Source: Gadus chalcogrammus | Lineage: Eukaryota > Chordata > Actinopteri > Gadiformes > Gadidae | Direction of reading: 5' to 3' | NCBI RefSeq assembly: GCF_026213295.1 | Contig: NC_079420.1 | Span: 3,108,599-3,172,598 of the forward strand | DNA: 64,000 nt | Shown: piece by piece, positions 1 to 19,528 of the stretch | Layout of the letters: each line of letters begins with the position of its first letter | How positions within the stretch are numbered: position 1 is the stretch's first letter | Translations under genes and position numbers: made by a program | Notes under the pieces: model-generated | Databases searched by the model: none | Told to the model about the DNA's origin: nothing | Seen by the model: the letters and a program-made list of their open reading frames with translations, nothing else

Positions 1-1719
1 CGTGCGTGCGTGCGCACATGCGTGCGATTGTGTGTGTGTGGTTGCCAGCCGGCAGTCCCATCCGTCACGGGCAGATAAGGACAGGCAAAGCCCTGGTAGG
101 CCGTGGCCTGCAGGTAGCCACAGCGAGAGCGAGATCGGGTCTCAGCGGGCGATCCGTCTGCACAGCCTCTGCCTGACAGGTCCTGTCTGCAGCGGCAGCA
201 GCAGCAGCAGCAGCCGCCGACAGGACGGCACTGCCTATTAGCTGCCCTTCTGTGCTCCCCTTCTGCCAATAAAACGCGCCGTTTGCTGCTCGATTGACTC
301 TGATGTCCACGACGGCGGGAGACGTACAACCCTGTCGGCGCGGCACCACGTCCTGAGAGCGACGCAGCGTCTCCTCCTGCCGTGACATCAGACCTCTCGG
401 ACGTTTTCGGTGATTAGGGTGGAAGCGTGTCCAGAACAGAGAGAGTAACGTAGATACCCCCCCCCCCCCTCCCCCCGGCGTGATATGCAGCTGAGAGAGG
501 CTGGAGATGACGTTTGATTTTGTGGGTTATGTGAAGCGCGTCGGGTCTTTAAAACATAGGATCCGACTAATGTGTATTAGTAGTTGATGGTGGTTATTCA
601 TAGTGTTTGTGTTTTTTATAATCTTCTGCTTCTTTGCCCAAAACATTACAATAGTGCGACAGGGTAAAAGAGATCATTAAGACGAGGGGTTATTATCACT
701 ATTCGTTTAAGGTACCCCAGGAAAAATCGAATTAAATCCGAGTTTGGATCTGTTGTGACTTCTGTTTTGGGGTTTTACAGGCGCTTTTATCTACTTATCT
801 TCCATTGATTGTATACCCTCTAGCAGAAGGGTTGCTCTTGACCACAGGGATGTTAATAAGAGACCTGGGAGGACGCTGCTGCGCTTCAGAGGACGGCGTT
901 CGGCCTTGATGTGTGCGGCCCGATGCGCCGAGCAGATAGGAGGGATTTACCCATGAGCACACTGAGGCTTATGGAGTCAGCAGGCTATTAGCTTTGTATT
1001 GATGTCTCTTAAGATTCAATCTAGGATAAGGCACTCGGATCCAAAGCACTTCTTATTTTCATTCCGTTCCCCAGGACTGAGTGGTGCCTTGCTACAAGAC
1101 ATTGCTATTGTGCAGAACACAAACAAACCAGCCCTGTGATATCTGAAGGTTTGTGTTCACGCGTTAATGTATAAGGATTAAGCTACAGAACCCTTGAGAC
1201 TCATATATAAGACGACGACTTTAATTGCCCTATAAACATGTCTACTATCTTACTCTACTACTTCTTTCATTGTTTAAACCACTTTCCTTTTGTAAATTAG
1301 GTAAGATTAGTTAATATTGCAACTTGAAACCTAAACAAGATGCATTTTAGTGAAGAGAAGTCAACCAGGGTCATATCTATAATTACTACATTCAATTCAT
1401 TATAAATATATAATGACTATAAAATGCCATATCGGTTAAATGATCAAATACTACTTATGACCACTTATGTTCCTGACCCAGCTCATTTGCTACGGCTCAT
1501 GTCCCAGATGGCAACCGAGCGAAAACAACATTATGTGTGAATGTGACAAATGTGTGTTAATGCAACAGTTTTGAGACTAACAAGAAAAAACGAACCAACT
1601 AATTCCCTGTTTGATGGACCGCATCCAAGACTCCTCTCTTTGAGCCCTCACTCCCCAGGGAGAAACAACTCACATCTATTATAAAAGGTACGGTACATCC
1701 AGCTGAGATTACAATTACA

Positions 1720-1885
1720 GCGTTGAGCAGACGCTTTAATCCAAAGCGATTTAAGATTTACCAGTCCATGCACACGCACACTGAGGGTGGAGCCCACCAT
1801 GCAGGATGAAACCCAGCTCTTCAGGACAATCAGGGTTAGGGGTTTTGCTCAGGGACACCTCGATTCTAACAACCTTTGAGTTACA
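1720..1885 (-). repeat. SINE-like fragment
   Basis: The text around a phrase equivalent to 'gggttaggggttttgctcagggacacctcga' (1834-1864) matches the body of the better preserved tRNA-derived element at 14704-14975, which has 'gggttaggtgccttgctcaaggacacctcga'. It looks like a diverged, truncated copy of the same fish family. Its ends are not clear. Confidence 0.4.
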
Positions 1886-2599
1886 AGTCACTTTACACAT
1901 CACACGTGGACGCCCATGAAGCCACAGAAACCTGAAAAAGAAAAGCCTACTGTAGGAGACCGAAAAACAACAGAATGGATTAGGGAATACTGAAATGTGA
2001 AAATGTGAAATTGAAACCGTGCCAAACCGAACAGAATACATTTAGGATGTTAAGAGGCGTTCTGGTAGCATTTCAAGACACCCTTATAATGCAAAGCACC
2101 ATTTGACCATTCGTGACTAGCCGAACATGAAGCAGTTACATTAGCTGTCAGTACAGCTAAGTGCTGGCCACACCCATTATCTCTCATTAGAAAGATTCGC
2201 ATCCATGGGTCATATTCTCAAGTACTGTGCAATCTGTTTCTACAGTCCTTAAAGCAAAGTGGCTTTATTATTGAGCTACAATCTCTGATGAGTGAAAGGA
2301 GGAACCACGTTCAAACACCAATGAGTCGCTGACATATGAAGTGGACACAGTGAACATTAGCGTAACATGAAGTCAATGGACTCTGCGTGACTTCAATTCT
2401 TCCTCCATTAGCTCTCATCTAACCCTACTTTCCCCGACCTGATGTTTTCCTCCACTGTCCCTCTCTCTCTCCCTCTCACTCCCTCTTTCTTGCCCTTGTT
2501 CTCCCTCTCTCTCGCTCCCTCTCGCTTCTTTCTATCCATCTTTTTTGCCCACTGTCCCTCTCTCTCCCTCTCATCCCTCTTTCTTGCCCTCCCTCTTTC

Positions 2600-2602
2600 T
2601 TG

Positions 2603-2685
<83 letters not shown>

Positions 2686-2700
2686 TCTCCCTCTCTCTCC
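2600..2700. repeat. (CT)n microsatellite
   Basis: A run of nearly pure CT of about 80 bp sits inside a longer CT-rich tract that begins near 2455. The serine/leucine-rich frames across it are repeat artefacts. Confidence 0.95.
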
Positions 2701-3879
2701 CCCTCCCTTGTGAGGTGCTGTGTCATTACTGTCAGAGCATGGAGGCTATTGATCAGAAATGGTAATCTCATTGCACGAGCACGGCCTCCCGTATCTAAAC
2801 ACAGGAAATGAGGATCCCGGTCCGATCAGGTTTGGGAGGGTGGTGGTCATTGACTTTTTGCCGGGAAAGCATTAATTGAGTTGCTAAACGGATCATCATC
2901 AAGGCCTGTTGCATTCCATTTTGGCGGTAACATCTACGAAGCCATTTAGTCACGGACGTCACGACGAGCACGTTAACACGCTGCTGTTGGGTTGTGTGGT
3001 TCGTAGTTGTTTAGCTTGCTGTCGCCTAGGCTCCTGTTGTTGTTGTTATTTTGGATCTCTTTCTATTGGCCGTGCGGTTCAGACGTTGGATAACAACACA
3101 GATGACAAATTCTCAGAGTGGGGATTTTATTTGCTTTCCTGTGGGCCGAAATAATAGAGAGACAGAAGCATTTTTTGTTTGTTCTCTGGTTCACAGGATT
3201 CACAAACTATCCAATAAGGGGGCCCTGATTCGCAGGGAAGAGAATGCCAGGAGATCTACGATGTAGGAAGCATTCAAGAAAACCACCGCTACAATAGCCT
3301 TATGGCTGTTGAAGACAGATATACATCATGTATCTATATTACACTTTATATGTATATGGGATACACACCTGGGATTGCTGTCACTGCTGTTGTGACAAAA
3401 GTGAGGCAGAACCCCCAGTGAAAATCTAATCCTGATTCTGTGCTGCTGTTCTCGAGGGGCACCGAGGACATGTGGTCCCAAATAATGGAGAAAAAACAGG
3501 CAAAAATAAGTCACTGCTGACAATGTCACCGCGGTCGTTGCGCAGGCGCAAAACCTTTCCCAAAATCCCTGGGGTTTCCATTTTGTGTACGCGTTTGTCT
3601 TGAGAAAATAACATTAGCGAAGGTCGAGTTAGCTAATAAAAAATAAAATGGTTTGCTGTTTCATGAAGTAATATAATCAGGCCTTGCTGACAGGGGTTTA
3701 AGGTTAGGGAATGGGTTTTCTGATGTTTTTTGGTTTGTTGCTCTCACCGTTTTTTTAAAAGACATTCAGGCTGATGTATTTTCCGTCATCAGAAAATGGT
3801 CATGAAAAGTTTCAACATAAAATACGCATCGGATTCCATTCACATCCAAGGCTTTGTGCCATGTGTCAAAAACGGATCC

Positions 3880-4100
3880 CTAAAACCTAACCATAAAACC
3901 AAACCCTAACCCTAAAATCAAACCCTAATGCAAACCTAAATAACCTAACCATAAAACTCAAGTCTAACCAGACCCTTCAACCAAACCTAACCCAAAGGTC
4001 CAAAACCAACCCTAAAACCAAACCCTCATCTAACCCTAAAAACACACCTTATAACCAAACCCTTTAACTAAACCCTATCCTATCCCTTAAACCATAATCA
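3880..4100. repeat. Degenerate telomere-like CCCTAA repeats
   Basis: About 200 bp are dominated by variants of ACCCTAA, AAACCCTAA and AACCATAAA. Opposite-orientation GGGTTA-type words occur on both sides, at 3695-3720 and at 4250-4272. No long pure hexamer run is present, so this is a decayed interstitial telomere-like or derived satellite sequence, not a telomere. Confidence 0.6.
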
Positions 4101-6839
4101 ACCAAACCCTTTTACCCATACTAATTAACCTTACCTTTAAATTCGACCCTCGATACGTTTAACATGTTCTTACCGCTCACCTCCATCCGATGTATCCAGT
4201 CGCCGGAGTGAGGCTGCCTCTTGGAGGTAGAGGGATGACGACAGAATGAAATAGGGTTATAGGGTTAACCAGTCTCTGGTGGAGCAGGACTGATGTAGCT
4301 CATCTTCTTTTAATCAAGAGGGAATGTCAGAAGAATCCACTCACTGCGCAAACGTGACACGAGGGGAAGGTGGGAATCGCCTGCATTCACCGCATCGCAC
4401 CGAAGGCATTCATCATGCATCAATTTCCTGCCACATTTTGAGCTTTGTATTCCGAGTAATTATTCCAAATAATTAAACAGGTGCCATTTGAAACCGTCGG
4501 CGGGATTCACTAAATGTCATTCCTTCAAGAGATGAAACGGGATAACGAGCTTCCAAGTAGGACCTCATGTTGACCTCGTGTAGATTCAGATGATGTGGCC
4601 ATATGGCTTATCTGGTAAAAATAAATAAAAATAAAGCAGCTTCCTGAAAATATACGTCAGCACAGCTCACAGACTAACGCACAGCCTTTGATTATCACCG
4701 TCTTACAAAAGACATGTAATCAAGGCTTCAGGGCTGGTATCGCTCGCTGAATGACTCTGCCTAATTGCCCCTAATTAGAGAGCCTTGATTGAGGTGCAGC
4801 TTATGATTTGAGAGGAAGCAGGCAGTGGTGAGCACTGTCTCTCACTCTGTTTGCCCCACACCAAATTGTTAATTTTCAAATTCATTTGTGCTTGGGATTG
4901 TTCCCGTCAAAGGAACCTCATGCATAATTCAAGCCCCCTCTCCAGCGATAGTTTCTCACCCGAGTTGTTGCTTTGGCCATGCCCTGTTGACAGTAGCTCA
5001 ACCACGCGGCCGTCAGCCTGTGTCTTCATCCGTGAAGCATCCGCCTATTTCTCTCCATCCATCCATGTGTACATCAATCACGGTGTGCGTTTCAACGTAC
5101 GATATTATGTGCATTGTAGGCCTGTATGCATAGTAGGCTCACAGTATGCAGCTTGCATCCTTTGGTTTCATTGTGTTTGCTCATTCTCAGCAAGCCGTGG
5201 GTGTCAGCCCTCTCTCTCCCGCGGCTATTCGCTGACAAGTTGATGTCACAGTGCCAGAGACCAATCTGTAATATATTCATTTGCGTATTTAAATGAATAA
5301 TCTCCCAAGATGTTCACGTAAATTAATGTCTGGTTATTATTATCAATCGCAGAACGAAGCTACACAACAGTGACTGTGGTGGCCTATAGGGCCCATTTAT
5401 GAAAGCCCTCCCATATGCATTAGCAGTGTTATGGATGTTACCTACGCGGTGTCGGTGGCGACATTCCCAGGAAAAATCCCAAGCGGCGCATGACGTCACA
5501 CACACGGTGTGGATCTGTGAAGTGTGGTCCAAAAGCACACCTGCGATTATGGCTCATCGCCAGAAGTATCGCCAAGATAACGAAACTGAAATCTTTCGAG
5601 ATTAACACTCTGACTCCTAATTATAATAGTCTCGTTCCAGATGGTCAAATTTGATTTATATTCTTCAAATCCTGTGAATGGTGTTAATCACTTTTTATTT
5701 TATTTAACTGTATCATTTTGTATCCATTTCAAAGCGTTGGAACAGATGGGTGCATTGCAAATGAGGCCTTGGAGGCTCTTTAAAGTTGTCCTAGAAAACC
5801 ATACAATGATAAAGTATAGGCTATGTAAGGTGTGCCATGGTTGATTAATGAAAACATAAACGTAATCGCTATAGTCTGGAAGATTTTGGTCAAAACTTCT
5901 GAACAATGAATATGAATTGCAACACGATGATGCATTCGTAGAAAGGTCTTTCTTGTAGGCCCATGAATGCTTCTTCACTATAAGCTCAACCAGATGTTTA
6001 ACTTGTATGTTATATTCGGATAGGGCATCCTTCATATTGTCACTGGCATACGAGTAAAATAGTTTGAGGTTCCCCTCCCCACCTGACAGTGACAAGCATG
6101 GGCGCCGTTGATGTGGATGCAGTCAGACGCTCTGCGCATCCGAAATGAATGGCATATTGGTGCTGAACGTTGTATATAACCTGCTCCATGGAGTCTCCAT
6201 GGAGTGTAAATTACAGTGGAGCTTTGGCGCCCTCTGTCGATCGCGTAATAAATAATCACAAATAAAGACCACTGATGAAGCCGCAACACATCTTAGTAAA
6301 TAGAAGACATGCCTACGCCTGAATAAAACATATTTATTAAAGCAGGAAAACGTTACTGATGTTGAACTAGGCTTCCGCGTGGCTAATATGTCAATGTGAG
6401 CGCTGCTGTTTCTCTGCTATCCTTCTTATCTCCCACTTACTGGAATAGTAGGCCTACTACAAAGACAGTGAGCAAATAGTCTAATAGAATAATAACACAA
6501 TGCAGGCTGACCTGAAGTCGAATGCCAATTTTAAAAATGTATTTATATTATAATACAAGGGGTATTCTGTGCAAGAGGTGGATGGGTGTATGTGAAACCT
6601 GTACATTATCAACAAAGCAGTATAAACTCAAGCAAACCCGCAAGCAGAGCACGGCTGCTTCACCACGAGCATGTCAAATATCGAATCGAGATACATATCA
6701 TATACCATATCATACAAATGGTTTCCTCGAGCATACCATGGCTGTAAATGTTAGATTACATATTTATATAAAGTGCAATAAAGATTAAACACTTACAGTG
6801 AGGCCCGGCCCTGATTTACTGATGATGTACGCGTTTACT

Positions 6840-7022
6840 TTTGTGTGTGTGTGTGTGTGTGTGTGTCTGTCTGTAAGCAGGTAAGTGTGTATGTAAGTAA
6901 GTATGTGTGTGTGTGTGTATATATACACATGTGTGGGTGTGTGTTTGTAAGCAAGTAAGTGTGTATAAGTAAGTAAGTAAGTATGTGTGTATATTTGTGT
7001 GTGTGTGTGTGTGTGTGTGTTC
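6840..7022. repeat. Compound (TG)n microsatellite
   Basis: Two TG tracts flank interruptions of the type AAGTAAGTATGTG, followed by a short C run at 7042-7052. Open frames across it are artefacts. Confidence 0.9.
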
Positions 7023-7728
7023 TACCTCCTCTCCCGTGCACCCCCCCCCCCCATCAAGGCCCATTCATGGTTTAGCCCAGTGGGAAGGAAGGGGATCGCA
7101 AGTCAAGGCAGGCACATCCACACACACACAATCACACACAACTGACCGACGTTTAATTGCTTATTATTCACTGCATTACAACATTTATCCATGAAAAAGT
7201 TGACCAATCTGTGGATTGTTCCTCAAAATGAGGCAGAGGCTAGAGGAAGAAGAAAGTGTTGCAAAATATAGTATTATACTATTATTTTACAATTATGGAC
7301 ACTCGCTGTTTAAAAGATTGCTCAGCCTACACTGAGCGTAGCACCACATATCCACATGTTTATCTCTGAGTAGTATGAAATATCTGGAAATATATAGAAG
7401 CAGATCCATTATTTTAAAAAAGGACGTAAAACAAAAGGCATATCTGACATAAAAAGTTATAGGAAAATAGTAGCACTGTTAGTGATGAGATTACATTTTA
7501 CAGTTTGGGGATATATTCTGTAATCAATGTTGCCGATTTCTTTCCCTTAAAGGTTGTCTCTATAATGTATTCTTTGTAAAGGTAATAAAATGCGTGTATA
7601 AGTTCTGCATCACAGTTGTAACTCATCGATGCGGGCGCAGAGCTGTGTTCAGGCTTTAAGCGGTGTGTATCTAAAGGGCTTCTCCTCCGTATCACACCAG
7701 CAACACCTGAGCAGGTCGTGGGGCTCAA

Positions 7729-15601
<7,873 letters not shown>

Positions 15602-15699
15602 TGTTGCTCTGCTTTTCTCTTTTCTTTTGTTTCCACACGTGTTCTAGGTCAGATGTGCTGTCGTTTCTGCGTTACATTACGCTTCCCAAGCTGGCCTGG
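15602..15699 (-). other. hbp1: hbp1 exon 2, 5' UTR part
   Basis: A CCCCTACAG acceptor precedes this segment, which runs to the ATG at 15601. An in-frame TAG within it rules out a longer N-terminus from this exon. Confidence 0.7.
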
Positions 15700-17048
15700 C
15701 TGTAGGGGAAACAAAACATCGGAAGGATTGAACTGATAAAGTAGGACGACTACATCATGCTCAGGTCAATTCCAGGTCACATGGCAATGTAACTGATCTT
15801 TAATTTGTTGATGATACACAAGTATACAAAATCACATAAATGATGATAATCAAAGACATAAAATGATATCCAACAATATCCAATGAAATATTTTACTATA
15901 GTCTATATAAATCCTATAACATTGTTGAGGCCTACAAGTAGGCCTACAAAATACCATAACTTCTTTGGGGTTGTTTCTGTTCTGTTTTGATTTTGTTCGC
16001 ACGCGTTCGTTAAAGACGACGGCGTTATTTGTTCTTCAAATATCAAATGACATCCATCAGAAACAAATGTCATATTTCGGAAAATGTGTATGACTGATGC
16101 GGAGGGTCGAGATAACCTTTTGTCTTTGAAAGAAACAGAGAAACCCTGTGCAAGAACAGTCACGTGGCCAATTGCGTACAGGGCTTGTTTATAAACTAAA
16201 AGACTTCGTTCGCGCATGCGCACTATCGCTCATTCATTCACTACTGCGTAACAAAAACAACAGATTGATTGTGTTAAACACATTCAATACCAAGTAAAAA
16301 AATCCCGGAGTCTAAAAGTAGTTGACAACCAATCGTTTTTGCTCTGTATAAAAATGTAGACATTCCGGGAACGTAGCCCACCGAGCTATCAAAACAATAA
16401 CTAGGTTATAAAGGGCTACATGGATTAAATGCACAAGGTAACCTAAAACGTTATCCATACTCATAAACCATTGGATACTTGAACAAATTCAAAGGGTCAT
16501 TTTGCTTTGATGTTTTAAATAAGTATCTGATCCATAAGGTCATTCATTTTTGCTTAAAATTACATTCTAAAATCATGCCAATTCAACCGTGTAAGACAAT
16601 AGATGGATGCAAAGCAAAGTGTTACAACACGGTAGTAGGTCGTTCTGCAGGAGAACGCAAAGGCACTGAAGCCTACATGGTAAACAAAAGAATGTCAACA
16701 AGTTCAGGCATGACGCAACCTATGTTGCCTGTTCAAATAAATGAATGAGTTGCAATCGTCCAAACGCACATTCCAGAACCCATAACGCAACCAATCACCC
16801 TATTAAAGTTGGAATGTTTCGTAGCGCAGGGCGATCGCTGTCTGTTCGATTGATACAACCAAAACACACGTCACAATGAAAAAAAAAACAGGCAAGCACA
16901 ATCTGTCATTCGACATTTAATACGTGCATGACAACTCTGCTAGACATACATTCTCAAATCGTGCGGTAAAGCTCCGTATAATAATGATCGATTATACGAT
17001 TTTGATCCGTGCGTTACTTTGAAATTAAGTAGATAACTTAACACTTAC

Positions 17049-17300
17049 CAAAACTGTCGCGATCAACTAACTCTCTTGCTTTCTTTCGGTGGGTGGGTAA
17101 TGAACATTGCCAAATAAGGAAATCCATTGGCGGATGAAACCGTCAGTAGCGATGAGCTCTCGTTTCCATTGGTGTAGAGCAGCGATAAAGCTGCGGAGGG
17201 CGCGGCTTGGTTTGTTGATGAAATTCTCATTGGTCGATCTGGGTGAAAGTACACGTCTGTTACAATCCAGTCACAGCTGATTGGCAAAACAAGAACAATA
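17049..17300 (-). promoter_or_regulatory. hbp1 non-coding first exon and CCAAT-rich promoter
   Basis: A consensus donor (TTTTG then GTAAGT) on the minus strand at 17049 is the best candidate for the end of a non-coding first exon of hbp1. Upstream of it four CCAAT boxes on the minus strand (ATTGG at 17126-17130, 17168-17172, 17229-17233 and 17280-17284) are spaced 40-60 bp apart, as in NF-Y-driven promoters. The exact transcription start is not visible. Confidence 0.5.
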
Positions 17301-17519
17301 CTTGCGTTTTGTACTTTGTATGAAATGCTCAAGGCCTCATTACTTGCCATGTTAAGCTTGGCTAAGCTGTTAAATATCAAGAGCCTACAGTTTGCATTTT
17401 CTATTCGCAATCATGAATCAATGGCTGCATGACTTGATGAATGAATGGACGGACAAATGAATGATTGAATCGAGCGATCAACGAGTGCATGGATGGACGA
17501 AAAAAAACACAAGGACGCC

Positions 17520-19528
17520 AGGATATAAAACAGTTGTTTATTTGAATGAAAAGTGGAACATAATATTGGCCAACGTTTCAGTTTGTCTTCTATGGTACTC
17601 ATAATAACAAACACTGTGCACATTTGGAAGATAAGCATTTTTTTTTATTTATAGGCCTACATTAAACGTGTGTGAATAATATTTCAAAAACAGGTTACGC
17701 TACAGTAAACAGCAAAAAAGGCAATACTGTAATTGCCTTAAAAATAATGAAGGCAAGAGTTATCACTGAAGTTGTCTGCTGAGGAGGAACATTGAAATAT
17801 GCATTTCAAAATATTAGTTGTTTGCAGAGGTAGACAGCATTAAATAATCTTAATGTCGCTAGATGGAATAACACATTTTTTTTCACTGACACGTGACTAA
17901 AATATTACATTGGCACACACAGAAAGAAAACATTAAATAAATAATAGTTCCATAAAAGAAGATGAGACATTTACTAGTGGGAGCATATATTAAAATAAAG
18001 GCATAGTTCACAATGTATTACTGTAAAACAAAATCTCTATCTTTGAAGTTTGTTTTGTGCAAAAGCAAATAGCTACCAGTATACACTTAACGACAATTTA
18101 CAGTTTAGGAAAAGGTAGCCAAAAAATGGTATGAATTATGACAATTGATATTGTTAAACAGGGTTGAGCATTGGCACCATCGAGATGTGTATCTTCTCTT
18201 TTGGTTCAAAGTGAATGTGAAAACTGGCATATAAAAACAATATATTCAAGTCAAATGTAATATGTCCCTGACATATATACTTCAGTTGATAGCAAACCTT
18301 TTATTTCTGTTCTTATGCCAACTATATAACTAAGCTTCAATATTCCCTTTAGGGTCAGTCTGTTCAAGAATTACAAAACACAACACAACTGTTAATCAAC
18401 AGTTTGAGTCAGTAACATATTACCTTTGGCATGTGAAGTTCACAAATAATGGTCATAAATATAACGACGAGTGTATAATACTTATGCTGAGTTATAACAC
18501 TGTGGACAGGTGAAATTGATCATTGGGAGATAATATGAATTGCCCTAGAGGGCTTGTACACCAGAATGCATATTGAGAGGACTCAAGAGAGTTGTTGTAC
18601 TTTAAAATCCTACTTCAACGGGGATATACTGTAACCTAGGCTAATGGCAACTTTGTTTTGCCACACATCTCACAGGAGAAACAAGGTTGCAATTTTAAGC
18701 ACAACAAAGTATCCCCATATTAAAAAAATAATAATTTCACAATTAATTTCTAAACAATGAGCAAAGAAACATTACTACCAATATAATACATTCCAATGTT
18801 CCTACGCTTCCAAAATCGAGGCGGTCAGTGCAATGTGCATTGCGATGTACAAGTCCTATCATGAAACAAGCATTTTAACTAACATTTTACAAATAAAACA
18901 CACACTTAAAATCCTACCCATTCTACGTGAGACTTGTATTAAATGTAATCTAATACAAGCATAGAGCAAAAATAATAAAAAGCGTTGGCAATATTCTTTG
19001 CTTTGAACAATTCATTACAAACTCCTTTATAGCACACGTTGTCTTATATGGGATATTTAAGCAAAACTTGATGTGTAAATTAGCAATCTAAAACACAAAT
19101 GTTGATCAAGTGGGGTCTTTACATGTCTCCTTAGGAATTAGCTTTAAAGCTCCTACGAGGGTCTGAAAAAAACAAACAACAAATAGCATTAAGACTGCAT
19201 CTCAACGGTCTCCATCACTTTGTTCTGCCGGGAGCTACTTCCTGCATTAGTTTTGCAGACCAAAGTAACAACTGCAAGCAAGATGAGCCAATGTATCAGA
19301 GTATGCATTTATTTATTTTTATTTTCTGCTCTGCTGTAAATCGTCTGTTGACTCCAACCCTGTGGCAAAACATTTAGAATCGTTAACTTTTAACACTGAA
19401 GGTGTAATTTGCACTGTTAAAAATATCAACACAAAAATGGGTTGGCAGATATCGGTAAACTCCTCACAGGGCCTTTAAAGTGGTCACAGGTGACCGGGGT
19501 AGGGGGGCGATGGGGTGGGGGGGTGGAC
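17520..19528 (-). other. prkar2b: Probable 3' UTR of prkar2b
   Basis: About 2 kb of AT-rich sequence without coding features lies between the prkar2b stop and hbp1. AATAAA signals on the minus strand are visible near 19311-19320 and near 17537. A long 3' UTR is usual for this gene, so the distal signal is plausible, but polyadenylation cannot be proven from sequence. Confidence 0.45.

Larger units (their letters stand above)
1..6300. other. Gene-poor stretch with repeats
   Basis: I recognise no conserved protein or RNA gene here. The open frames are short and of low complexity or without family resemblance. The stretch contains short GT/GC runs at its left edge, a CT microsatellite near 2.6 kb, degenerate telomere-like repeats near 3.9-4.1 kb and a SINE-like fragment near 1.72-1.88 kb. 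Non-coding exons or the distal 3' UTR of a neighbouring gene cannot be excluded. Confidence 0.5.

Noticed and set aside
65..388. Minus-strand open frame at the left edge
   Set aside because: It has an alanine run from a CAG-type repeat, no homology and no splice context.
17063..17410. Possible N-terminal hbp1 exon with its own ATG
   Set aside because: The reading does not match the MVWEVKTNQ start known from mammals, and exon 2 has an in-frame stop before its ATG.
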